NCBI RefSeq assembly: GCF_028502605.1
Contig: NC_079237.1
Span: 496,001-560,000, forward strand
DNA: 64,000 bases
Direction: 5' to 3'
From: Trichoderma breve
Lineage: Eukaryota > Ascomycota > Sordariomycetes > Hypocreales > Hypocreaceae
Position 1 is the first letter of the stretch; the number at the start of each line of letters is the position of its first letter. Positions 21,100 through 34,259 of this stretch are shown one piece after another. Made by a program: the position numbers and the translations under genes. Under the pieces are notes generated by a model that saw only the letters and a list, made by a program, of their open reading frames with translations, was not told the origin of the DNA and did not search any database.

Positions 21100-22353
21100 A
21101 TGGCAGACATAGTGCCTTCTGACGCACTGGATTATGAGGCTTATCGCTTATCATCAATTACGCTCCAAACCGACGGTGAAACCCCCGTCGCTACCAAAGG
21201 CATCTGCAACCTGAAGCGAAAGACAGAAGAAGGTGAAGTTGAAGACGACACTGATACACAGATATCCAAGAAGCAGCGCGCTCTCCATCACCATGACGCG
21301 TCATCTCCGGGCCTCTCTCCATGTCTTATTGCCTTGATTCGTCCACCCGAGCCATCGTCCATAAATGGCATTCTTCGACAACACTGCCGAAAGAGCCTCT
21401 ACGTGAAGCCGTTGTATTAGAAACTACAGCACTTAGAGCTGTTGGGCTGTCAATTTCATGCTAAGATCGACAAAGAGCAGATTGCCCGTCATGCTGAAAA
21501 CGCCGGAGGCTTCCAAGGACAGTCCCAAGGAGAGATCGGGAGAGACCAAGTCCCAAGGAATACCACAGAATTACCTCCTGACATCATTATTCGACGTGCT
21601 GTAAAGGAATTTTCCAGGTTTACATTCCCTTTAATCCTATCCAACGTCATGCGAGACATTCTCAGAAAATGTGGCATGACCCGTGACAAGCAGCAAGTAT
21701 CCCCTCAACATGACCTGGCGGCGATGAATAATTGCTGACCAAGGCAAATCACAATTCAGCTCTGGCCTCGATTTTTACTTCAACGGCCGTCATGTTACCA
21801 ATCTCTATACCTATGGTATTTTCTCGCGCACTTCATACGAAGCCGACGGGCCCAGTCTTGCGTTTCTCAGTCTTCGCGACGTCAGCCAACAACGCGACAT
21901 GTCGATTAGGTTCCCTTGGCATGTCGAGAGAAGCTCACCAGAGTATAGAATTGCAGAGAAGAAAAGGAACAGCGTGCGGCCTGTCAACAGGTCGAAGATC
22001 CATATATTGCGGCTGTTTTAATAGCCTTGGCTCAGAAGCAGCAGCGTCGACAGCACGCCGTTGCAGGGACACAAGCGGATACGCCGAACAGGGAAGACGC
22101 ATCAGATGGCGAATCAAAGGCTCACAGAGTTTTCCTCCTTGCACATACGGCAATGGATAAGCCATGCCTTTACTTTTACACTGCCAGGGTACCTTCCTCG
22201 TTCCTCGATCGATTAGACTATCCGTCGGAAAATATCCCAAGTCGTCCATTTCGCATCAAGTATCATCAAATTTCGTTCTCATCCCTTGATGCAATGAAAA
22301 TGGATCTGAAGTTTGCAATCTCTGTGATGCACGGCGAGGAATACGTCTTCTAA
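21100..22353 (+). CDS. hypothetical fungal protein, exon structure uncertain (possibly decaying)
   Basis: Coding-like sequence can be followed over 1.25 kb but it switches frame several times. The start at 21100 leads into an acidic/basic stretch (KRKTEEGEVEDD, SKKQR) that looks like a nuclear-targeting region. Later pieces read LDFYFNGRHVTNLYTYG near 21763 and VEDPYIAAVLIALAQKQ near 22002, ending with the stop at 22351-22353. Some shifts are explained by plausible short introns (about 21681-21740 and 21918-21964), but the part around 21370-21470 is not: an in-frame TAG interrupts one frame while the neighbouring frame reads PLREAVVLETTALRAVG. The C-terminal pattern recalls a recurrent uncharacterised family in filamentous fungi. 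Either an unrecognised intron or a frameshift is present. No function can be given. Confidence 0.5.
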
Positions 22354-24807
22354 TTGACGTTGCTTCACTCAACTCCACGATCAATGTGTATCTTTGCCTC
22401 GCAAACGAATATCATGCACTTCCACATTTACCTACAGTAATCCAAATTAATTTGGGACTTCTGAGCCATCGCTGATTTTTCTTCGAATTCGGGTGGGGCA
22501 TAGCATCCTCCAGATCACAGCGGGAAACGTCGCCTACACGGGCACCATTAAACAACAATCCACGTGTCTCTCAATCGCAAGTTTTGCCTTTGCAACTATT
22601 CGCAACCAGGTACTCGACTGTTTCTTTTTCCGTCGGGATGCTCCGCTGCAGAGACAGTGTCACTTTCTTTTTCGGCGAATTGGTCTTCAGATGAGATCTC
22701 TCGGATGTAGTAAATGGAATGGCTATTTGGCGTGGTCTTTCTCTCAGCGAGCGCTGTATTTGCATCACGAACTGTAATAAGTTCCCCAGCCTTTGAACCT
22801 TTTTTTTTTTTTTTTTTTTTTTTTTCAGCGAAGCATAGTCGGATAAACTCTGGAAGCACCGTAGATACCCCAAGATATCCATCTATGTTATAGCCTTATG
22901 GTTACAATAAAGCGTCGTTCATATCATTGGTTTGCGATGTAGACGTTACGATGGGCTTTTATTAAAACTCATTTACAGCCCACTTGATAAAGAGATGAAT
23001 TTTAGCCTCTACTAACTGTTTACAATATCCACCGAAGTATTATATTTATATCAGTGGGGAAGAAGCGACTGGTTGTTGTCATTACAGGGTGAGACACAAT
23101 CTTACTCTCACAATAGAATAATTTCTAAGCTTAAACTGATAGTATCGCGTTTCCCCTTCTGTCTACCCTGAAAAGGCTTTCCAACACATGTCTGTGCTCG
23201 AAAGTACGATTACGGAGAGAAAATATTAGGAAAATGCGACATTACACGCGCCTCCACAGAATCCTAGAATGTGTTTCACCACGCTAAGATGTGCAAATTT
23301 GTATTTTTGGAAGGCTGAATAACAAGTTTCAGTGTAATTTATAAGTGGCCTATTTAAGGATAATTCCGAAGAATCCTTGTCATCGCCCAGACTTGATAAA
23401 CTCTTGTTTAGAGCATGTTGACAACTAGGAAATCCACAAATGATCTCACGATTCACTTTTGCCATTGACGGAAAGTTCCGTCTGGATACAACCTGTCTGA
23501 GCTTTCACCCCTTCCCGATCATACATGGTTTCTCTTATGCAGACGGGTTTTGACCGCTTTAACATGATAATTGCCGCATAAATCCGCAACAGCCCGCGGA
23601 TCCCGCTGCCCGGCACGGATGCACAACGGCGGCCGAACCGATTTCTTCTGGCGCTTCGTATTCGTCCTTGTCCCCCATTTAAGTGAACCCCCCGTGTAGA
23701 TCTGCAAAGCTTGTGCCTATGGCCCCATATATACCCTGCTTATTTCTGTGTCAACACGCGTACGGAGAATCTCTTGTCTAGATCGCGTTCGGCATGTATT
23801 CGGAACGGGCCTTGAGCGCCACACGATCTATATATTCCTTAAATCTCTCATGGCCCCCAAAAATTTCACGCTGCTAATGATATCATTGCCGCAGAAGCCG
23901 CTCTGAAGAGGGGGCTTTGCTGTTCTAGAAAAAGTCCGCGGATGGAGCAGTTTATAAACATAGGGGCCATGGAAAACTTGAGTCGACATCCCGCCGTTCT
24001 CCGAGACAACAAACTTCCAAGAACTAGTGTTGCTTCATCTTCATCATTGCAAGCTTGAATTTGTTGGAATATGGAAACGCGTTATGTGTCACCACTTATT
24101 TGTCATTTCGCCACGCAAAATGTTCAACGTTGTGCGTCGAGGCATTTACCGCTTTGGTCTTCGGAAGACCTAAATGTGCAGTGAATCATAGGTAGGCTAT
24201 GCGGAGTATTTTCAGGTGGTGTACAGGTAGAGTTATAAGCAGCCTTCGGATAGAGTGAATCTACTTGGCATCCAGCTTTTCAATGCTGGATTATTCATAG
24301 GATCGTCATAGTTCAGTATTCATAAATATATTCAAGATGTCAACTTGCCATCTACGTCCCATTGACTTCCCCAAAGAAAACATGGTGGGACGCTGCGCAG
24401 TGGGTATAGAACTCCGATTGGATAGGGCCGGAGACATCCCTCAACTATGTCCGCGGTAATGCCCCTGAATAATACCTGGCTATAGTGGACTCTCCACGGA
24501 CCAGTGGCTATGGATAGGTCACATTCTGGAATAATGCAACCCTTATACTCAACCTAGATCTCGTATAGCATATCATACAGTAAGGGTAGCCCTGGGTGAA
24601 AGCCGGTGGGATAGATATCTCGGTATTGCGTCTGCAATGCCTCGGTAGGCACTTTGGCGACTCTGATAGAATAGATATACACGACATACAGCATTCAAAT
24701 AGGAGAGTTCAAAAACATATATATTGGTGGTCTTTGCCAGTTAAATCTAAACATATACTTCTCCTCGGTACAAACAAAGTTGTACAAGCAAATCAGTTAC
24801 AATCAAG
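22354..24807. other. 2.45-kb gap upstream of the A-T-R reductase
   Basis: No gene is supported. The gap contains a 26-base T run (22800-22825) and several AT-rich segments. The last few hundred bases before 24808 must include the promoter of the reductase. A plus-strand frame that overlaps the reductase start (24596-25093) is out of frame with it and has no recognisable domain. Confidence 0.5.
22800..22825. repeat. poly-T tract of 26 bases
   Basis: An uninterrupted run of T on the plus strand. It could be a replication-slippage tract or the poly(A) end of a minus-strand retrocopy, but no retroelement sequence is visible next to it and no target-site duplication stands out. Confidence 0.9.
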
Positions 24808-27800
24808 ATGGGTTCAGTCGTTGAAACTCAAGAGACACGCTCGCTCATCAATATCATTGACGATGATGCTGCAAAAGAGCCAAATCGTCCGTTCATTTTC
24901 ATCCCACGATCTAATCAACCTCAAGATGGCTGGGAGCCAGTCACCTATGGACAGATGGCTAATGCTGTCAACCATGTCGCCCACACCATCAAAGAGATGG
25001 CCGCCAACCATATACAGGAAGACAACTTCCCAACTATTGCCTACATTGGACCAAATGATGTACGATACATTATCATCATGCTTGCCTGTATAAAAGCCAA
25101 GTGCAAAGCGTTTTTCACTTCGCCTCGAAACACCATCGAGGGTCAGCTGTCTCTTTTGGAAGCTACCGATTGTCACTATTTTCTCTACGGAGAAGGCTAT
25201 CAACCAGTGATTAAGAAGGTACTTGCACAGAGACAGATGCACGCGTCTCAAGTGCCGAGTGTCAAGGAATGGATTACAGCCAAGTCAGACTACTTTCCTT
25301 ATGAACACACGGCATACGGGTCCCGATGGCATCCTTGGATCGCTATTCATACGAGCGGTTCAACTGGGATGCCAAAGCCGATTGTGATAAACCAGGCCAA
25401 TATTCAACTCTGTGGTGCCCTTCGGCACTATCGTGACGAACGAAATAACCCTTCTCTGTACGAAGGATGGGCTTCTCGAGCGTCACGATTGTTTTGCCCG
25501 ATGCCTCTGTTCCATGGTGTTGGAATCGCTGCCTCCACAATGTTTACTGTCTATTACCGCTTGCCTTGCGCATTAGGTATTCCTGAGAGGCCATTGAGCG
25601 AAGATTTGGTCAAAGAATGCCTGGCTAACTCTGGTGCGGACGCGGCTCTATTGCCGCCATCCATTATTGACGGCATGTCACAGACAGAAGACGGCCTCAA
25701 AGCGATAACAAAGCTCAATTTTATCAGCTATAGTGGAGGCAACCTCTCAGGCGCCGTGGGGGACAAACTCGTGGCCAATGGTGCGTTCATCATCAACATG
25801 CTAGGATCCAGCGAGTAAGTTTACAGCCCGATAATTGTCAATCCGTTAAATAATGAGCATGAGCTAACAGCATCTTAGGGCTTTCCCTATGGCGCTACAA
25901 TTTCAGTCCGATCCTAAGCTTTGGCAATACTTTATCTTTAACACCGAAGTTATGGGGGCAAAATTCACCCCTACAATGTGGGATGGGATTTACGGGCTTA
26001 CGATTCAGCGTCAAGACCCCTTGGACCCAGGCCTACAGCCTACATTCTATAATTTTCCGGACAAACAAGAGTTCGTCACGGGTGACTTATTCCAGGTTCA
26101 CGATACCCTACCTGATCACTACAAATATTACGGACGAAACGACAACGTCATTGTCTTCTCCAACGGAGAAAAGCTCAATCCTGTGACCATCGAAGACATT
26201 GTCGTCAGTCATCCTTCTGTCAAGAATGTCCTTGTGGTTGGCCAGGAAAGATTCCAGCCGGCAATGATCCTTGAACCTAAAGGTCTGCCAAAAGACGATG
26301 CCGAGGCGGAGGCACTGATTGATGACGTTTGGCCCCTTATTCAGAAAGCAAACGAGCACACCGTGGCGCATGGTCAGATTGTACGGGAGCTGGTTGCACT
26401 CTCTGACCCAAATATGCCATTCTTCATCGCAGGCAAAGGCACTGTGCAAAGAGTTCAAACAGTCAACTTGTATAAAGAGTACATCGACGGCATCTATGAT
26501 CGCGCTGAAGCCACTTTGAGCAACGTCACCCTCGATATCACCAGTCGAGAAGGATTAGCGTCTTCGATCCATGAATTGCTGAGAGACAAGCTCGGTATTG
26601 AGCAGCTTGAGCGAGATGCTGACTTTTTCGCTATCGGTATTGATTCTCTGCAAGTCATGACTATCAGCAAGTTGTTAAGAGGCGGCTTGAAGAGGTCTGA
26701 AGTCGAATTCGACGAGGGTATCATCGCCACTCGCGTCATCTACTCTAACCCTTCGGTCGATCGCCTCGCAACATTTATCTTTCGATCCATATCTCCGTCT
26801 GATGAACAGGAGGTTTCTGAAAGCTATCATGCGCAACAGATCAAAGAAATGCAGGATATGGTCGCCAAGTACACCCAAGACTTGCCAGAGCGCAACGTGG
26901 GCCAGACGAACCCCAACGATGATGATCAAACAGTCATTGTAACTGGATCAACCGGATCTCTGGGCTCGTACATACTGGACCAACTCATCTCGTCATCACG
27001 CGTCAGTAAAATATACGCACTCAACCGTGGCGGTGATGGAGGCTTTTCTCGGCAATGTGTCGTGAGCGCAAGCCGCAGCCTTTCGCTTGACTTTTCCAAG
27101 GTCGAATTCCTCGGTGTGGATGTCTCCAAGCCAAAATTTGGACTCGACGCTGCAAAATACGCACAATTGCTCTCTTCGACTGATAGAATTATTCACAACG
27201 CTTGGCCAGTCAACTTCAACATGAGCATTGCTTCATTTGAGCCGTACATTCGCGGAGTTCGTCACTTTGTAGACTTTGCTGGCGCATCCTCCAAGAAAGT
27301 AGCTTTGGTCTTTGTATCAAGTATTGGTACTGCGATCAACTGGACGGCTAGTGAGCCTGTGCCTGAGCGACGTCTCGAAGACCCAACGTTGGCGGATCTG
27401 GGTTACGGAATATCCAAGCTGGCTAGTGGCTGGATCCTGGATGCAGCGGCGGAAAAGTCTGGCTTGGCCGCTGCATCTGTGAGGGTTGGTCAAATTGCAG
27501 GACCCAAAGAAGGAAATGGCATTTGGAATCCGCAAGAGTTTGTCCCCAGCTTGATTGCTAGTTCGCTATACCTTGGTGCTCTTCCCCAGAGACTCGGTAT
27601 ATACCAAAATGTCGACTGGGTTGCAACTGAGGATGTCGCTGGCATTCTTATTGATCTTGCCGGAATATCGAAGCCTGTCCCTCTCTCCGAGATCAGCGGC
27701 TACTTTCATGCCCAGAACCCTACAAAGGTGCAATGGCCCGAAATGGTTGAAGTCTTGCGAGACTTTTACGGAGATCGCATCAAGGAAGTCGTCAGCCTCG

Positions 27801-28033
27801 ACAAATGGGTATCATTACTCGAAGCATCGGCCGCAGAAGGAGGAAATGTCGACAAGAATCCAGGTGTCAAACTTATCGACACATATCGAGGCTTGAGCGA
27901 AGTGGACAAGACCGGTGTGGCTCCCCTCAGCTTTGCCATGACGCGTACAGCCTCCAAAAGCAAGACGGCTGCTGCCTTGCAACCTATTACGCCTGAGCTA
28001 ATGCGAAAATGGTGTGAAGGTTGGAACTTTTGA
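24808..28033 (+). CDS. NRPS-like adenylation-thiolation-reductase enzyme (carboxylic acid reductase-like)
   Basis: A 1053-residue single-module enzyme. The adenylation domain (about 1-540) has the AMP-binding motif IAIHTSGSTGMPKP near residue 180 and YYGRNDNVIVFSNGEK further on. The thiolation domain carries the phosphopantetheine serine in FFAIGIDSLQ at about 590. The thioester reductase domain (about 685-1050) has VIVTGSTGSLGSYI and the SDR-type YGISK, with VFVSSIG before it. There is no condensation domain. Exons are 24808-25814 and 25879-28033 with a 64-base intron (GTAAGT..CTTAG), 1054 codons in all. Enzymes of this layout activate a carboxylic acid (often aryl or alpha-amino) as AMP ester, load it on the carrier and release it as aldehyde with NADPH. 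It needs a phosphopantetheinyl transferase from elsewhere. It is likely a core enzyme of the middle metabolic block. Confidence 0.93.
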
Positions 28034-29682
28034 GAATAGGGGGAGTTGGGTGTGGATGATGTAGTACCAGAATATCACTGGCTTGTGAGATTTGTTTCCC
28101 TGTGTATAATATTACCTTAAGCATTAATAGATTGGCAATTATAGTCTTGGATTCTACCATTATTATTATGAAATGACTTCTTCAATGGTGATTGAGACTA
28201 TCTCGATGTGCCACTGATACGACTTCTTAACTTAATAGTGATGAGAATGTGAGACTATCTAAACTATCAATAACCCAATAGTAGAAAAATCCATTATTGA
28301 CATCTATTTACACATTCTCATACCAATTGTTTTGATTTCAGCGTTGCAAGTCGTCCGTCTCGGGGCCGGCAGGTAGGTTACGACCAGCGCCATGCTGATG
28401 TACCATGGCATATCTTGGATACCAGCGACCGATAACCCCAGTCAATGGCCGGAGACTTTTGAGTTTGACGTGATTTATGCCTCAACATCTGGGATGCATC
28501 ACCTTCCAAAGTTTACAACATTGCCATGCAGCTCGTCCGGCACGATTCCATCGGGCCCTCGATCGTCGATCTTCTTCTTCTTACATTAGTAAAGACTTTG
28601 AACGGAATCCATACTAATTTCAGCGGTCACTAAAAGTCAGCTTTTGTCGGTCTCTGGTATTACAGTATACCTGTATTCTTCACGGATACGGAGTACTAAG
28701 CCAGGCTCGAGGTGGATACTGCTGCCAATACGGCCAATATGGCCAGTAAGCCAGTGTGAGGAAAACTAACATTGGGCGGCATATGGGTAAATTAAGCTCA
28801 CTGTCGGTATTTCATCGCCTGAAACAATCATTGGTCTACTTGAAGGATCGTGGAACCATTGGTCCATTTTTAATCGTACTGAAGTAATGGATCAAGCAGA
28901 TTTAGGTTACCGCTTACCTAGTACCTCTGTCTCTTGGCACCGGCTGAGATAGCGGCATCTCTTCTGCTTGTGTCTACTGGTGGCCAGATCTACCTCTATT
29001 TACTTTACAACGTGTTTCCGGTCATCGGAAAGCAATACCTGATAATATTTTACGGAGCATATTCGTTACAATCCTAATTGTTTTGTTTACAGCTTGCCAC
29101 GCCTCGGCTGCACAGAGGGTACCTTTGCAGGTCCAGCTAATCATGATGCTGCCTCAGTCAAAGTTGGAATCTGTGTATTACTCACAATAGCCTAGAATTG
29201 GCAACAGCTAACCAGACATCTCTATAGAAGAGAAGAAAAAAAAGTCACCGAGGGAGATTGATTACCATATGAGTTTGAGCTTTTGACACGTCGATCCATA
29301 AAATATACTTGGGACTAAGGCAATCAGTGAGAAAGGGGCCGAAGCTGACAAGTGGAAACTAACAGAGGCTGGGCAACGCCCTGGACAGTCCGGTGTAGAC
29401 CATCATCCTAATCGGGCAATTTTGGGCATTGCGCTAAAATCATGGTCGTGACGCTGGACACACGATGTCCACCATATTCTTCTTTCGTAATAAAGTGTGG
29501 TCGTCGCAGGCATCATGGGCTTACAAATTTAGGTTTGAAAGAGATGGAAGAACAAAGTGAAAGAAGAAAATTTATAAGCCGGCGTACCCGTCAGCTCGAT
29601 GAGGAGGACATATAAAGAACCATGGACTCTTGTTACAATGGGGTTGCGGTCCCATGCTAAGCAACCAAAACACTTTCCCACA
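28034..29682. other. 1.65-kb gap between reductase and MFS transporter
   Basis: Only short frames are present (for example 28392-28589), with no recognised domain. The right end contains the promoter of the MFS gene. The region is AT-rich; I see no repeats beyond short GGCCAATA-like motifs near 28731-28744. Confidence 0.45.
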
Positions 29683-31938
29683 ATGTACGGAATGGTACGT
29701 GACTCGCCCTTTGGGCAGATTGTCCGATTCGTCACCAAGAATACGTATTTCCGATATCCCGAAGAACAAGAAGGGTTTACGCACCCCTACTACACCTCCG
29801 ATCCTTTCCCAAAGGAGGCCGAGGCAGAACAATCTACGACTTCGAATGCCGGCCTAGAGGATACTGCCACCCTTGGTTCTGGCAAACAAGGCGATCGAGA
29901 TTCTACAGGAGATCTTCCGATCTCTGGATCTGATGAAGATTTGGAGAATAACAACACGGAGAACCCTATTGAAAGGGTGGTTACGATCCAAAGTCAGCAT
30001 GAGGCGCATAGAACGGAGAGCCGCGCTATTAAGCCGACGCAAACAAGCGACGGGATGATAGTGGTCGATTGGTACACTACTGGTATTACATTTCTTTCTT
30101 ACTCAACATGGTTTTGTTTTATTTTGGACATAATTGAATGACCGTGTCTTAGATGATCCTGAGAACCCGCAAAATTGGAGTGCCTTTCAAAAAGGCTTTA
30201 TCGCTTTCCAGATTTGGTAAATAAACATTAGCGAATTGGTTACAATGGATTAACACGCTGACTGGTCAAAGCATTTATTCCTTTGCCGTGTACTTTGGTT
30301 CCTCCATCTACGTCGGCGCCGTTCCCGAGGTTGTCCAGCGATTCGGCGTCAGCATCGAAGTGGCCTCATTAGCCCTCTGTCTATATGTCTTTGGGTGTAA
30401 GTGAAGGCCATCTTTCCCTAGGATTCTCAATAGCTGACTTTACAAATAGACGGCCTTGGTGCCATGTTATTCTCCCCACTCAGCGAGTAAGGCTCCCCGA
30501 CTCAGATCTGCTCAACCGCGCTTTAGGCTCAGGTACAGTGAGACTAACAGGTGTCAAGGATCGCCGCTATTGGGAGAAATCCCCCATATATCATCACGCT
30601 ATTCATTTTTACCATTCTATGGGTTCCGGCATCCGTTGTGGATAACTTCCCCGGATTTGTGGTCCTTCGGTTCTTGACTGGCTTTTTCGGTACTTGCATG
30701 ACCACCCCCATGATAACACATCATTGATACTAATGGAACTAATAGGTGCTCCATGCCTTGCAACTGGAGGTGCTTCACTGAGCGATGTTGTATGTACCTC
30801 TAAGCGTATGACCATCAACTCTCGGCTGATTCAATCTTAGTACCCGCTTATCCATGTCCCGTATCTGTTGATCATCTGGGGCGCAGCCAGTATGTCTCTT
30901 CTCGAGAATGGCAATCGAGTTCGAATGCTAATATTTGTCCAGCTGTTTTCGGTCCTGCTCTGGCGCCAGTCGTCTCAAACTTTAGTGCTCCCGTCAAAGG
31001 ATGGCATTGGGTATCTTGGGAGATGCTGTGGCTCAGTGCCCCGATTCTCATCAGCTTCTTCTTCCTCGTACCCGAGACATCATCGGCCACTATTCTGTAC
31101 CACCGAGCAAAGCGATTACGAAGAATTACCGGAAACGACAGATACCGTTCACAAGTCGAGATTGATCAAGCTAAGCAGCACCTGACGATGAAGGATATCC
31201 TATACAACGCCATCATCAAGCCGGTCGAAATCAACGCTCTTGATCCTTCAGTGCTTTTCTCAACCGTCTACACCAGTCTTGTCTACGCCATCTTTTATTC
31301 CTTCTTCGAAGCCTTTCCCATTGTGTTCTCGGAAACGTACCACTTTGACTTTTCTGTCTCCGGACTCCCGTTCTTGGGCGTATTGCCAGGATTGTTCGTT
31401 GCGTGCACCTTGTGTGTCTTGGGTTGGCACTACCAAGTCGTCAAACCGTTTCAAACCGAAGGGTTCAAGGCATTTGGAATACCAGAGAACCGTCTTGTAC
31501 CGGCATTGTTTGCATGCTTTTGGCTTCCGGCAGGCCTATTTCTTTTCGGTACGTGACTTTGACAAGCAAGATTAAGTAGTAATGTGCTAACACGTACCAA
31601 CAGCATGGACGGCTCGCCCAAGCGTTCACTGGATTGCTTCCATCATAGGCTTATCGATGTCTATTATCGGTACATTCACAATTATTGCGTGTATCTTTCA
31701 GTATCTGGCCTTCACCTACCCAAAGTACTCGGCGTCTTTGTTTGCGGCAAACGACTTTGCCCGGTCGACGCTCGCAGCCGCCGCCATCATGTTCTCGCGA
31801 CCAATGTTTGTTCACCTGGGGATACACTGGGGAGTGTCTTTGCTTGCATTTTTGGACATCATTTGCTGCATTTTACTGTTTGGACTCTGGAAATTCGGGC
31901 CCAAGCTGCGAGCCCGCAGTCGCTTCGCTGAGTCATAA
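29683..31938 (+). CDS. MFS transporter of the DHA1 (polyamine/drug:H+ antiporter) type
   Basis: A 596-residue membrane transporter built from nine exons: 29683-30082, 30153-30216, 30272-30396, 30450-30486, 30559-30689, 30746-30789, 30841-30889, 30943-31548 and 31604-31938 (597 codons, all junctions in phase). The family-typical DDPENPQNWS lies just before helix 1, after a long polar N-terminus (about 130 residues, acidic and Ser/Thr-rich). The central loop with LVPETSSATILYHRAKRLRR is characteristic of the fungal DHA1 branch. I prefer the ATG at 29683 because homologue-like sequence (GMVRDSPFGQIVRFVTKN) begins there; an in-frame ATG at 29599 would add 28 residues. It faces the second MFS gene tail to tail, with 284 bases between. 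The substrate is unknown; export of the local metabolite is likely. Confidence 0.9.
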
Positions 31939-32222
31939 AAGCATTCATTAAACTAGAAATACGCATGGCGATACATTTTGCAGATTGTAGTATAATTTTT
32001 ATTCTTATTTTACGTTTTATCATCGAAGCATAGTACACAGTAGCTATCAAGCCAACTCTTCTGGTTTCATAGCTTATAGCAAATATACAAGTTTTCTACA
32101 CGTTTAGCTCTGTAGTAGCAGTCTTCTCGATGATAGCCTTGTACGACTGGATCTTCTTTGCCACTGCCCTTTTATGGCCACAATACCGTTCAACAATCTC
32201 TACACTACGGCCGATGTATAGT
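31939..32222. terminator. convergent 3' region shared by two MFS genes
   Basis: Both flanking genes end into this 284-base AT-rich segment, so it must hold both polyadenylation regions. AT-rich runs such as TATAATTTTTATTC at about 31989-32002 are present. No gene fits. Confidence 0.4.
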
Positions 32223-34259
32223 TCAGGAACATATGAGCTTGTGACCCTCCCATGTCGTCGCTTCGTACGACGTTGCCATTGCTGTATGTATAAATAGGCC
32301 TCTCAATGCATCATCTAGTACTGTTTGTTCGGTATCGTGGTCTCCTACCAATGGTGCACTGGGTATACCAAAACAGCCAAGCAAGCAGAGTGCCATGAGT
32401 GGAACCTCCAAGGCAAAAACCGCTTGGAACCCCTTAAACTTGGCGTCCAATATGTCTTGGTCCCGAGCGGATTGCGATACTCCTTTCGCCACTTGCGAGA
32501 GAACTGTATTCGGGACATTATCAGGTAGAGCCGATTGGGTGATCGCAGTCTGCAAAGCAGTTGCGATTGTCATACCAATAACAGATCCAAGCATTCGGAA
32601 GAGATTCCGTGTCGAGGTCGCAACCGCTCGATCCTTAGGTGGGCAATGTGCTTGGAGGGCAACGAGACCTAAATGCGGTGAGCAATCGCGATAAACTCAT
32701 CACACTGAAGCAGATATATGACCGAATCGACTATACCTGGCTGAAATACGCATCCAATGCCCCAGCCTTCAACTAGTAAGGCACCCAAGTAGACCCCAAC
32801 GCTGGTGTTTTGGCGAAACAACATTTTCAGGCCAGCACCCAACAGCCACAAGGCTATGCCAGGGTGGTAGACGTAGTCATAACTATTCTCTATCAGCCTC
32901 ATTCATATACTCAACATAAACGACTTGAATGTTAATCGTCTAGCTTGCCTTCCAAAGATAGTCATGGCCGGTCCGGACAAAACACCAGAGACGCTTGAAA
33001 ACAACAGTATAGGCAACATCAGCGCAGAAGCCTGCAGGGGACTATATCCTCGAACATCTTGGAAATATGCCGGTAAAAAATACATGTCTACCTGCCATAC
33101 AATATTGTAGAAAGCGCTCTGGACGAGGAGAATGGCAGTGGCCCTGTTGGTGAAGAGCCGAAGAGGTATGAGAGGAATGCGGGCATATCTCTTCTCGATG
33201 ATGGTAAACGCAGCGACTGCAAAGCCGCCAACAATCATAAGGGAGATTACTTCAGGACTGCGCCATGGCCAAGAAGTTCCGCCCAGATTGAGAGGTATCT
33301 AATAGTACGAAATTGTGTTCGTCAGCAGGCATCTATTGCAGCCAGTGTGATAATATTGTTCCACGCACCAGAATGCAAAGAAGCGCGACCAGAGACGCTG
33401 CGAGACCCATCCAATCGATTTGTCTCGCCTTGGCCCTCCAGCTTCCCGTAACAGACGTCAGTGGTAGAAAAGCCATGGCAGCCACTGCAGAAACACATGC
33501 TAGGATTGGGGGAATGTAGAAGATCCATCTCCAACTCGCAGCCCCCGCAATTTTGGTCTTTCGTATCAGACTTGCCGCCATGAATGGTCCTACAGCCGAT
33601 CCAGCACCAATCGAAGCGTTAAGCATTCCCTGGTATTTGCCTCTGTCTTTAAGACTCACGAGATCGCTGACAATGATTGCTATGATGGAGCTGATGCCAC
33701 CACCACCAATGCCACTTATGGCACGACACGCGTAGAGCCAAGCAGGGTTGTGGGCATTGGCGCACAGAATGTCGCCAAATACGAGGAACCCGACGGAGAG
33801 CATCAAGAGCGGTTTGCGACCGAAAATATCGGATAGTCGACCGTACAGAGGCTGGAAAGCGGCCTGACCCATCAAGTACGCCGTTCCGGCCCAGGTAATG
33901 CTGCTACCAGCGCCGAGGTCATTGGCGATATTTGGCAGGGCCAGAGCAACTGAATTGATGTCCAGCGAAGAAGTAAAGTAGATGATTGAGAGACACAGAT
34001 ACGCAGGAATCAGGCGCCGAAGCGGTAGCCGAGACGATTGGTCATGTATCTCATCGCTGGAACTATCGATCGTGTGGGCTGTTCTAGACCGAACAGTATG
34101 CAGGCGTTCGATTTGGGTAGTTGCTGTAGTTATCGCTTCATGCTGGTTCGGTAGAAGCGAGACATCGCCGATTATCTGAGCCTGAGTTGAGACGCGGTTA
34201 GTATTTTGATGATGATGGCGTTGATTGTTGGTTAGTTCAAGCACGGCGGTGGCGGACAT
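32223..34259 (-). CDS. MFS transporter of the DHA2 (TRI12-like, 14-helix) type with a GC-AG intron
   Basis: A 610-residue exporter. After about 80 polar residues the first helices read SLDINSVALALPNIANDLG, and motif A is canonical (GRLSDIFGRKPLL). Exons are 33369-34259, 32949-33298, 32737-32882 and 32223-32668, 611 codons. The second intron (32883-32948) starts with GC, not GT: the junction is AG|GCAAGC, the consensus for GC-AG introns, and only this splice joins FG to YDYVYHPGIALWLLGAGL in phase. Introns 1 and 3 are GT-AG. Family members export trichothecenes and other drugs or siderophores. It is divergent from the Zn2Cys6 regulator at 35221, so regulator and pump may be controlled together. 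Confidence 0.9.
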
